The notes under the pieces: generated by a model
Told to the model about the DNA's origin: nothing
Database searches by the model: none
The model's input: the letters and a program-made list of their open reading frames with translations, nothing else
Shown: positions 54,351-61,493 of the stretch, piece by piece
Layout of the letters: every line of letters begins with the position of its first letter
Position numbering within the stretch: position 1 is the stretch's first letter
Source: Halomicrobium salinisoli
GTDB lineage: Archaea > Halobacteriota > Halobacteria > Halobacteriales > Haloarculaceae
Assembly (NCBI RefSeq): GCF_020405185.1
Contig: NZ_CP084463.1
Span: 3,100,001 to 3,164,000, forward strand
DNA length: 64,000 bases
Direction: 5' to 3'
Position numbers and translations under genes: made by a program

Positions 54351-54597
54351 CTCACCTGGCGAGCGCGGCGACGACGGACGGTTCGTGGGATGTCGGTCGG
54401 TGCATTGCGATCAGTGTCCGTTCGAGTGGAACCAGCCTCGCCCGACCGAAAAGGGTTCCGTCGGGTGCGAACATCCGGGAGTCGGCGCCGGGTTTTTTGG
54501 GCGATCGGCCAATCCCGGCCGAACGTATTCGGCGGGTCCGGACCATCGCATCGCCGGGTCCGATAGGCTCTTTCCGCACCGCCCGGAACCGGGACAC

Positions 54598-55944
54598 ATG
54601 AACCACGAGCAGTCGCGGTCGCTGTACGATCGGGCGCTGTCTGTGCTCGCCGGCGGCGTCAACTCGTCAGTCCGGGCCACCCAGCCGTACCCGGTCTTCG
54701 TCGAGCGAGGCGACGGCGGACACGTCGTCGACGCCGACGGCAACCGCTACATCGACTACGTGATGGGCTACGGGCCGCTGCTTCTGGGCCACGATACGCC
54801 GGAGGAGGTCCAGGCGGCCGTCCAGCAGCGGACCGCCGAGGGACCGATGTACGGCGTGCCCACCGAGGTCGAGGTGGAGCTGGCGGAGTTCGTCACGCGG
54901 CACGTCCCCAGCGTCGAGATGCTGCGGTTCGTCAACAGCGGGACCGAGGCGACCGTCTCGGCGGTCCGCCTGGCCCGGGCGACCACCGGCCGGGACAAGA
55001 TCGTGGTCATGCAGGGCGGCTACCACGGCGCCCAGGAGTCGACGCTCGTCGAGGGCGAGGGCGACCACACCGCGCCCTCCAGTCCCGGCATCCCCGACTC
55101 CTTCGCCGAGCACACGCTCACGCTGCCGTTCAACGACGAGGCGGCGGCGCGGGAGCTGTTCGAGGAGCACGGCGACGAGATCGCCGCGGTCCTCACGGAG
55201 CCGATCCTGGGTAACTACGGCATCGTCCACCCCGTCGAGGGGTTCCACGAGACGCTGCGCGAGCTGTGCGACGACTACGGCTCCCTGCTGATCTTCGACG
55301 AGGTAATCACCGGCTTCCGCATCGGCGGCCTCCAGTGCGCCCAGGGCAAGTTCGGGATCGAGCCGGACCTGACGACGTTCGCCAAGATCGTCGGCGGCGG
55401 GTTCCCCGTCGGCGCCGTCGGCGGCCGCTCGGAGCTGATCGAGCAGTTCACGCCCGCCGGCGACGTCTTCCAGTCGGGGACCTTCTCGGGCCACCCCGTC
55501 TCGATGGCCGCCGGCCTGGAGACGCTGCGCTTCGCCGCCGAGAACGACGTCTACGACCACGTCAACGAGCTCGGTGACGAGCTCCGCTCGGGCCTGACGG
55601 ACATCGTCGCCGACCAGGCACCCGAGTACACCGTCGTCGGGACGGACTCGATGTTCAAGGTGATCTTCACCCGCGACTCCGGCGGCGCCCGCGGCGACGA
55701 GGACGACCACTGCGAGGCCGGCTGTCGCCAGCGCCCCGAGTGCCCGCGCTACGACGCCTGCCCGAAGAACGCGGCGGACGTGAAGAACGCCGAGACCCAG
55801 CGCTGGGTCCGGCTGTTCCGCGGCCAGATGCAAGAGCAGGGCGTCCTCCTGCCGGCCAACCAGTTCGAGTCGCAGTTCGTCTCCTACGCCCACACCGAGG
55901 AGGACATCGAGGAGACGCTGGAGGCGTACAAGGAGGCGCTCTAG
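54598..55944 (+). CDS. hemL: Glutamate-1-semialdehyde aminomutase with Cys-rich insertion
   Basis: 448 residues, about 20 more than usual. The PLP lysine is in [15 protein letters not shown], and [24 protein letters not shown] and FDEVITGFR are conserved. HemL makes 5-aminolevulinate for tetrapyrroles, the substrate of HemB at 30.6 kb. After about residue 365 there is an insertion [18 protein letters not shown], with four cysteines spaced C-x3-C-x5-C-x5-C, that could bind zinc or an iron-sulfur cluster. Confidence 0.94.
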   Translation: MNHEQSRSLYDRALSVLAGGVNSSVRATQPYPVFVERGDGGHVVDADGNRYIDYVMGYGPLLLGHDTPEEVQAAVQQRTAEGPMYGVPTEVEVELAEFVTRHVPSVEMLRFVNSGTEATVSAVRLARATTGRDKIVVMQGGYHGAQESTLVEGEGDHTAPSSPGIPDSFAEHTLTLPFNDEAAARELFEEHGDEIAAVLTEPILGNYGIVHPVEGFHETLRELCDDYGSLLIFDEVITGFRIGGLQCAQGKFGIEPDLTTFAKIVGGGFPVGAVGGRSELIEQFTPAGDVFQSGTFSGHPVSMAAGLETLRFAAENDVYDHVNELGDELRSGLTDIVADQAPEYTVVGTDSMFKVIFTRDSGGARGDEDDHCEAGCRQRPECPRYDACPKNAADVKNAETQRWVRLFRGQMQEQGVLLPANQFESQFVSYAHTEEDIEETLEAYKEAL

Positions 55945-56049
55945 CGGAGCACACCGAGGCCCGCACGACCGCTCCGCGACCGCGCCGCGGCCGCCGACGC
56001 GAATCCGTACGGCGGTAGCCTTTCGAGGTGGCCCGCCGAAGGCCCGGGC

Positions 56050-56877
56050 ATGCCCAGCGGCGATGACATCTCACTGTCGGAGAAGCGGATGTACGGCGAC
56101 CGACGGGCGGAGACCCGCGCGTACGTCGTCGGACGGATGGGCGTCACCTACGTCGCCGTCTCGGACGACCAGATCGGCCGCTTCGGTCTGGAGGAGCAGT
56201 GTACGGCCCGCGACGTAGCGGCCGCGGACGGCCGCCTCGTCGTGGCGACCGACGAGGACGTCCTGGTCGGCGGCGAGGAGGGCCTGGAGCCCGCCGGTTT
56301 CGGCTCCGCCGTCGCCGTCGGCGCGGATCCCCTGCTCGCGGCGGCCGCCGACGGCCGCGTCGCCCGCTCGACCGACGGCGAGTGGGAGACGGTGGGGACC
56401 GTCGACGAGGTGCGCGCCATCGACGGCAACCTCGTGGCCGCGGCCGACGGCGTCTACCGCGTCGGCCCCGACGGCCTGGCCCCGCTCGGACGGCGGGACG
56501 TCCGCGACGTCGCGGCCGCCGGCCCCTTCGCCGCGACCGAAGCGGGTCTGTTCCGGGGGACCGACGACGGCTGGGAGCTCGAGGAGGGCGGCGACGCGAC
56601 GGTCGTGGCCGCCGAGTCTGACGGAGGGCGCGCCCACGCCGTCGTCGGCGGGGACCTGCTGGAGCGGTCCGAGGAAGGCGAGGCGAGCGACGGCGAGTGG
56701 TGGCTCGCCGACGCGCCCCGCGAGGCCGTCGTCGACGTGGCCTACGCCGACGCCACCTACGCGGTCACCGGCGACGGCGCGGTCCTCGTCGATCCCGTCG
56801 CCGCCAAGGACGGCGACCCCCAGTGGCGGACCCGGTCGCTCGGGCTGACCGACGTGGTCGGCATCGCCGTTCCCTGA
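56050..56877 (+). CDS. Beta-propeller-like protein (HVO_0234 type)
   Basis: 275 residues and strongly acidic. Repeated short blades such as GRLVVATDEDVLVGGEEGL, GRVARSTDGEWETVG and FAATEAGLFRGTDDGWELE recur about every 40 residues and suggest a propeller. No signal peptide, so cytoplasmic. It precedes prs, separated by 273 bases that contain a structured repeat; the same pairing is found in Haloferax volcanii. Function unknown. Confidence 0.8.
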   Translation: MPSGDDISLSEKRMYGDRRAETRAYVVGRMGVTYVAVSDDQIGRFGLEEQCTARDVAAADGRLVVATDEDVLVGGEEGLEPAGFGSAVAVGADPLLAAAADGRVARSTDGEWETVGTVDEVRAIDGNLVAAADGVYRVGPDGLAPLGRRDVRDVAAAGPFAATEAGLFRGTDDGWELEEGGDATVVAAESDGGRAHAVVGGDLLERSEEGEASDGEWWLADAPREAVVDVAYADATYAVTGDGAVLVDPVAAKDGDPQWRTRSLGLTDVVGIAVP

Positions 56878-56940
56878 AACGCTGCTCAGACTACCAGGAC
56901 AACCACCGGGTTTCGCCCGGCGGAGCAACTACCTCCTGGC

Positions 56941-57050
56941 GGACTGAAAGGGCGAGGACCGCTCGCGCCGCCGGGGAGTCGCTGGGCGACCACTATCCGA
57001 GCGCAGCGAGGATATGTCGCCCAGCGGCCGCGAGCGGGCCGAGGGCTTTC
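56941..57050 (+). repeat. Structured repeat element, copy 4
   Basis: It begins GGACTGAAAGGGCGAGGACCGCTCGCG and ends GGGCCGAGGGCTTTC, like copy 3. The internal arms are CGCTGGGCGAC (56980-56990) and GTCGCCCAGCG (57016-57026), followed inwards by ATCC/GGAT. All four arm positions that differ from copy 3 have compensating partners. Confidence 0.8.
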
Positions 57051-57150
57051 GAGGTGTTGTCGGTCCCAGATCAGCGAGTTCCTGTGATTCCGATGGTTCC
57101 TAGCCCCGTGAATCGAAAAGCCCGTTACCACAGACGGCGAGCGGGCGAAC

Positions 57151-57999
57151 ATGATCCTCCCGGGCTCGGCATCACAGTCGTTCGCAGCGGCGCTGGCGGC
57201 GTCGACCGGCCACGAACTCGGACGCGTCGAGTACGAGCGGTTCCCCGACGGCGAGCAGATGGCGCGCGTACCCGCGGACGTAGACCGGGCCGTCGTCGTC
57301 GCGTCGACCGTCTCGGACGCGGCCCACGTCGAACTGCTCCAGCTGCAGGACGCGGCCCGCGAGGCCGGGGCCAGCGAGGTGGTCACCGTGATTCCCTACA
57401 TGGGCTACGCCCGCCAGGACCGGGCCTTCAAGGCGGGACAGCCGGTCTCCTCCCGGGCGATGGCGCGGGCGGTCTCGACGGGCACCGACCGCGTGCTGAC
57501 GGTGACGCCGCACGAGGGCGCCGTCTGCGACTTCTTCGACGTGCCCGCCGAGCCCGTCGAGGCCGCCCCGCGCCTGGCCGAGCCCCTGCCCGCCGACCTC
57601 GACGACCCCCTGTTCCTCTCGCCGGACGAGGGGGCCGTCGACATCGCCGAGTCCGTCCGGGACGCCTACGGCGCCGGGGAGACCGACTACTTCGAGAAGG
57701 ACCGGGACTACGACACCGGCGAGGTGTCGGTCACGCCCAGCGACGCCCCCGTCGAGGGCCGGGACGTGGTCGTCGCCGACGACATCATCGCGACGGGCTC
57801 GACCATGAGCGAGGCCGTCGGCGTGCTGAACGACCGCGACGCCGCGCGCGTGTACGTCTCCTGCGTCCACCCGATGCTGGCCGAGAACGCGCTGACGAAA
57901 CTCCAGACGGCCGGCGTCGAGCGGGTCTACGGCACCGACACCATCGAGCGGGCCGTCAGCGACGTCAGCGCGGCGCCCGCCGTGGCCGAGCTGCTGTGA
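57151..57999 (+). CDS. prs: Ribose-phosphate diphosphokinase (PRPP synthetase)
   Basis: 282 residues, shorter than bacterial Prs, in line with archaeal class III enzymes. It makes PRPP from ribose 5-phosphate and ATP for purine, pyrimidine, His and Trp synthesis. VEYERFPDGEQMARV, MGYARQDRAFKAGQPVS, TPHEGAVCDFF and the PRPP loop VVADDIIATGSTMSEAV are conserved. One copy of the structured repeat lies just upstream. Confidence 0.95.
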   Translation: MILPGSASQSFAAALAASTGHELGRVEYERFPDGEQMARVPADVDRAVVVASTVSDAAHVELLQLQDAAREAGASEVVTVIPYMGYARQDRAFKAGQPVSSRAMARAVSTGTDRVLTVTPHEGAVCDFFDVPAEPVEAAPRLAEPLPADLDDPLFLSPDEGAVDIAESVRDAYGAGETDYFEKDRDYDTGEVSVTPSDAPVEGRDVVVADDIIATGSTMSEAVGVLNDRDAARVYVSCVHPMLAENALTKLQTAGVERVYGTDTIERAVSDVSAAPAVAELL

Positions 58000-58038
58000 G
58001 TCGATAGACACTTCCGGCGACGGGCGGCCGTATCCGAT

Positions 58039-58431
58039 ATGGACGCCCGGGCCAGGTTCTGGGAGAGCGTCGACGACGCGCTCGCCGCGGTCGGGTTCTT
58101 CATCGTCCTCGGACAGCCCGCGCTCGTAGTGAGCGGCGCGGTCGGCGGCCCGGTCGTCGCCTGGTGGGGCGGGCTGGTCGTCGCGTCGGCGGCCGCCGGC
58201 ACCGCCTATCGCCGCCGCGGCCACGACGTGGGCGACCTCGGGAGCTTCATCTTCGCGACCACGGTGTCGCTCATCGTGATCGGCCTGGCGGGAGGCGCGC
58301 TCGTCGCTCTGACGGGGATCGACGTCCCGGACGGGTACGTTCAGATCGCGCTCGGCGGCGGCGCGTACGGGGTGGCCTACTGGTACGCCTACCGGGGCGG
58401 TCGACGGCTGCTCCGCGGGCAGGCCGGATAG
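58039..58431 (+). CDS. Three- or four-helix membrane protein, unknown function
   Basis: 130 residues. Hydrophobic segments lie at about residues 14-33, 37-53, 70-93 and 99-117. A basic end (YRGGRRLLRGQAG) suggests a cytoplasmic C-terminus by the positive-inside rule. No family recognised. It starts 40 bases after prs but has its own GC-rich spacer, so co-transcription is uncertain. Confidence 0.7.
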   Translation: MDARARFWESVDDALAAVGFFIVLGQPALVVSGAVGGPVVAWWGGLVVASAAAGTAYRRRGHDVGDLGSFIFATTVSLIVIGLAGGALVALTGIDVPDGYVQIALGGGAYGVAYWYAYRGGRRLLRGQAG

Positions 58432-58452
58432 CGGACGCCCAGTCTGACAGCA

Positions 58453-58463
58453 AATATTTATTT
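58453..58463 (+). promoter_or_regulatory. TATA box of the DoxX-like gene
   Basis: AATATTTATTT, centred about 28 bases before ATG 58486. It decides that ATG over the upstream TTG at 58477. Confidence 0.6.
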
Positions 58464-58485
58464 CTGAGATGTAAGCTTGAAACGT

Positions 58486-58986
58486 ATGTCGAGTCAGCCA
58501 TCGACTGCGTCACGGATGGAGCGAGGGGACACCGAACCGGGGACGGGCATCGACGCCGCGCTGCTGCGCGGCGGGGTCGCGCTCGTCCTGCTGTTGCACT
58601 CGCTGGCGCGGTTCGGGATCGGGCCGTACGATCCGATGCCGGTCTCCGGGTTCGCTGGCTTTCTCGGTTCCATGGGCGTGCCCGCGCCGGGACTGACGGC
58701 CTGGGTCGTGACCCTGGTCGAACTCGTCGGCGGCGTGCTGATCCTCGTCGGCCTGTTCACTCGCGCCGCCGCGGCGCTGGCCGCCGTCGTCATGCTCGTC
58801 GCGCTCGCGCTGGTCCACCTGCCGCAGGGCCTCGCGGCCGACGGGACCGCCATCGAGCGGACGCTGCTGATGGCACTCGCGTCGCTCGCCCTGGTCGTCC
58901 GCGGCGCCGGCCCGCTCTCGATCGAGGAAGGCGTTCTGGGGTACGAGCGGTCCGCCGGCGCTCGTCTCGTCGCGAACCTGACATGA
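58486..58986 (+). CDS. DoxX family membrane protein
   Basis: 166 residues with four membrane helices. LLRGGVALVLLLHSLARFG, FAGFLGSMGVPAPGLTAWV and VTLVELVGGVLILVGLFTR are typical of DoxX, a broad family linked to thiol and redox processes but without one assigned reaction. The start follows a strong TATA box and implies a leaderless mRNA. Confidence 0.86.
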   Translation: MSSQPSTASRMERGDTEPGTGIDAALLRGGVALVLLLHSLARFGIGPYDPMPVSGFAGFLGSMGVPAPGLTAWVVTLVELVGGVLILVGLFTRAAAALAAVVMLVALALVHLPQGLAADGTAIERTLLMALASLALVVRGAGPLSIEEGVLGYERSAGARLVANLT

Positions 58987-59104
58987 GGAGCGGCCGCGGA
59001 TCGCGGCCCGACGCTCCGGCGATCGTTCCACCGGAAGAACGACCCGTCCGACAGCCCGCCGGAAGCCACTGTGATTTATCAGACCGCCGGCAGCGGATAG
59101 CGGT

Positions 59105-60349
59105 ATGCCGGTCCGGCAGCTAACACTGTACGACTTTCTGGCCGACTTCGTGCCGGGGACGTTCGCGGTGGCGCTGGCCGCTATCGGATTGCAGGCGACT
59201 CGCGGTCCCTTGACGTCGATTCCGCTGGACGCCGGTCTCGGAAGCGGCGTCGTGATCGTCGTGCTGTGTTACCTCTCGGGACGGACGGTTCACCTGCTCG
59301 CCGGACAGAACGCAGTCCAGCGGCTACGTGGCGGGTTCGACCGGGTGCTCGATTGGTACGGCGATCACCACGATCCGGACGGATACGAACCGGTCACCGG
59401 TGAGCCGAGGGCCCGGGACTTCTTCGACTCGAGCAGATACGACGGTCCACAACAGCGGGTGATCGATGCGGTTCCGAAGTTACTCGCAGAGGAGATGGAG
59501 AAACGGAGCCCGGACACCGGTCCGGATAGCGAGCAAAAGGACTCGCCGGCCGAGGTGGCGGACTCGTTCGACGACTCCCGACGAGTCGCGTACAGCCTCC
59601 TCTTCGACGATTCGACGCTGTACCAGCGGTACAACATTCAGGAGACGTACTACAGGAACCTCTGGGCCGTCGCGACGTTCGCTCTCCTGGCGATAGCGTC
59701 AGCGGCACTGGCTACCGCGTTGGTTCGACTTGATCGGGTCGATTCGGAGGCAGCAATTCTCATCGGCCTGGTGATACCTCTGGCCGCAGTCGTTCTCTGG
59801 GCAGCGAGAGGGCCGATAGTCGGTCGCTGTGCCGACGGAGAGGACGACGAGGCCGACGAGGCTGACGACGGAGAAGACGACGAAGACGACGAAGACGACG
59901 AAGACGACGAGGCTGACGACAGAGAGGACGACGAAGACGACGGGAGCGGTGCGGCGGAGCTGGGCAAGCGGTTCCTGCGATACGGTTGCGTAGTGACCTA
60001 TTTCGTCGGGTTCCTGACCGGACCCGCTGTTATCTTTTTCGGGGTCGTCGGAGCGCCCGTCTCGCTCACCGACGCCCCGGGGATGGTCGTTCTCGCGGTC
60101 TGTGGCCTCCTGTTTCTCGCGACGATGTTCGAGATTCGCCGGCGGCAGTTCAAGCGCCGACAGGAGCGGGCGCTCCTGAACGACCTGTTCTTGCTGCTCT
60201 CCGATACGGAGACGCGCCACCACCGCATCGAGTCGCCGCGCAGCGAGACGGACCGCCTTCCGGTCGCCCTCGACGGGCTCTCCCTCGGAGATCGCCCGGT
60301 GAACATTGACGGAGAGAGCGCGAACGACGACCAGTCCGGAGGAGCGTAA
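59105..60349 (+). CDS. Membrane protein with acidic low-complexity loop
   Basis: 414 residues. Hydrophobic helices at about residues 14-30, 44-62, 190-207, 215-236, 303-325 and 331-350. Between helices four and five lies an almost pure Asp/Glu loop (about 245-283, encoded around 59838-59945), made of repeated GACGAAGAC units prone to replication slippage. The gene is less GC-rich than its neighbours and has an unusual codon mix, which hints at acquisition. No family recognised. It could be a membrane partner of a mobile or defence system, but nothing supports that directly. Confidence 0.72.
   Translation: MPVRQLTLYDFLADFVPGTFAVALAAIGLQATRGPLTSIPLDAGLGSGVVIVVLCYLSGRTVHLLAGQNAVQRLRGGFDRVLDWYGDHHDPDGYEPVTGEPRARDFFDSSRYDGPQQRVIDAVPKLLAEEMEKRSPDTGPDSEQKDSPAEVADSFDDSRRVAYSLLFDDSTLYQRYNIQETYYRNLWAVATFALLAIASAALATALVRLDRVDSEAAILIGLVIPLAAVVLWAARGPIVGRCADGEDDEADEADDGEDDEDDEDDEDDEADDREDDEDDGSGAAELGKRFLRYGCVVTYFVGFLTGPAVIFFGVVGAPVSLTDAPGMVVLAVCGLLFLATMFEIRRRQFKRRQERALLNDLFLLLSDTETRHHRIESPRSETDRLPVALDGLSLGDRPVNIDGESANDDQSGGA
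59838..59945. repeat. Short tandem GAC/GAA repeat coding an acidic tract
   Basis: Runs of GACGACGAAGAC and GACGAGGCTGACGAC repeat several times in frame and encode D/E-only stretches. The repeats are in-frame trinucleotide multiples, so length changes would not shift the gene. Confidence 0.7.
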
Positions 60350-60410
60350 CGCCGTCGCCGGCCCGGTCACCGATTCGCGTGTTTCTCGACAGTCCAGGGA
60401 AGACACGCCG

Positions 60411-61196
60411 TCAGGACTCGGTCGCCGCCCACTCGCGGTCGACCCACGCCGGCGGGGAGACGCTCGTCGTCCCCACGTTCGTGTAGCGAAAGCGGTAGCT
60501 GACGCGCCGGCGCTCGTCGCCGTCGGCGGCGGTGTACGCCGCGTGGAGCGTCTGGACGAACCCGTCGGGCGCGACGGTCGCGCGGACAGTGTAGTTCTCG
60601 ACCGACCCGAGCGCGGGAATCGACTCCGCGCGTCCGACCACCCGATAGCGGCGCTCGCCGCCGACGCGGACGGCCGTCACGGTCGCGTTCTCGACGGCGA
60701 GGTATCGCCGGATCGACGCCGCGGCGCCGCCGCCGAACCGCTCGGTCGCGTCCGTGGCCGGAACCCGCCGGTACCGGACGCCGCCGGCACCTCTCGCGCG
60801 ACTGTACAGGTATCGCCCGTCGGCGTACTCTGCGGCGTCGACCCGTGACCACTGCGAGCGGGTCTCGTATCGATAGCGGCGCTCGCTCTCGACGAGCAGT
60901 CGGCTCCGGTCGACGAGCGACCGGTTCTGGTCCGGCCAGGCGACGGTCCGCCGCTCGGTCCACGCGTACGACCGGTTCGCGACGGCGGCAAGGTGCGCCC
61001 CCGCCAGCCGGTCGGCGTCGGCGACGGACCGGCCGGTCAGCCCGGGCGCGACGGCGCTCTCCGGGTTCCGGGTCGCCGGGTCGGGCACGGGCGCCGGCGT
61101 CACCGTCTCGGTCGGCCGGGACTCGGACGGCCCGAAGACCGTGCCACAACCCGCCAGGAGCACGGCCAGCGCGACGAGTGTGGCACGCCAGCCCAT
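60411..61196 (-). CDS. Lipoprotein of a haloarchaeal exported family
   Basis: 261 residues. A signal with lipobox (VLLAGC16) leads to a Thr/Pro-rich linker and then a domain rich in beta-strand-like repeats (RYRYETRSQWSRVDAAEYADG, then YLYSRARGAGGVRYRRV). It looks like the LppX/LprAFG-type or DUF7537-like haloarchaeal lipoproteins thought to carry lipids (memory-based). The start is clean, with the next gene 297 bases away. Confidence 0.75.
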   Translation of the reverse strand: MGWRATLVALAVLLAGCGTVFGPSESRPTETVTPAPVPDPATRNPESAVAPGLTGRSVADADRLAGAHLAAVANRSYAWTERRTVAWPDQNRSLVDRSRLLVESERRYRYETRSQWSRVDAAEYADGRYLYSRARGAGGVRYRRVPATDATERFGGGAAASIRRYLAVENATVTAVRVGGERRYRVVGRAESIPALGSVENYTVRATVAPDGFVQTLHAAYTAADGDERRRVSYRFRYTNVGTTSVSPPAWVDREWAATES

Positions 61197-61288
61197 ACCA
61201 GAGGTTCGGGGCGGACGGGGAAAAGGCAGGTGCCGCCACGCGGTTCGCGGCGGACAGACAGTCGGCGACGAAGCCGCCGGATGCTACC

Positions 61289-61354
61289 TCAGTCGCTCGC
61301 TTCGGCGGCCGCGACCGGACTAATCGCGATCTCCATCTCCACGCCCTCGACGTC
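61289..61354 (-). pseudogene. Duplicated 3' end fragment of ileS
   Basis: On the minus strand these 22 codons read DVEGVEMEIAI-S-PVAAAEASD and stop. The IleRS C-terminus at 61494 reads the same except Ala instead of Ser. Synonymous and one amino-acid changes show that it has drifted for some time. It has no start or promoter and is a relic, not a gene. The flanking GCCGCCGGATGCTA is also shared with the real 3' end. Confidence 0.8.
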
Positions 61355-61420
61355 CCGAAGCCACCTTTTTCGCGCCGGGGTTTCCTCGCTCGCTGCGCTC
61401 GCTGCGGGAACCCCGGCGCC

Positions 61421-61439
61421 AAAAACGTGGGCGAAAAAA
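61421..61439 (-). terminator. Oligo-T tracts downstream of ileS
   Basis: Two T-runs of five and six on the minus strand (61421-61425 and 61434-61439) lie about 55-75 bases after the ileS stop, preceded by GC-rich palindromes. Archaeal polymerase stops at such T-runs. Confidence 0.45.
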
Positions 61440-61493
61440 GCGGTCCCTCGCTACGCTCGGGCCCGTGAACCGGCGGCCTCCGGCCGCCGGATG

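Noticed and set aside
59838..59945. Frameshift or assembly error in the acidic tract
   Set aside because: The frame stays open through the tract and the flanking helices remain in the same frame.
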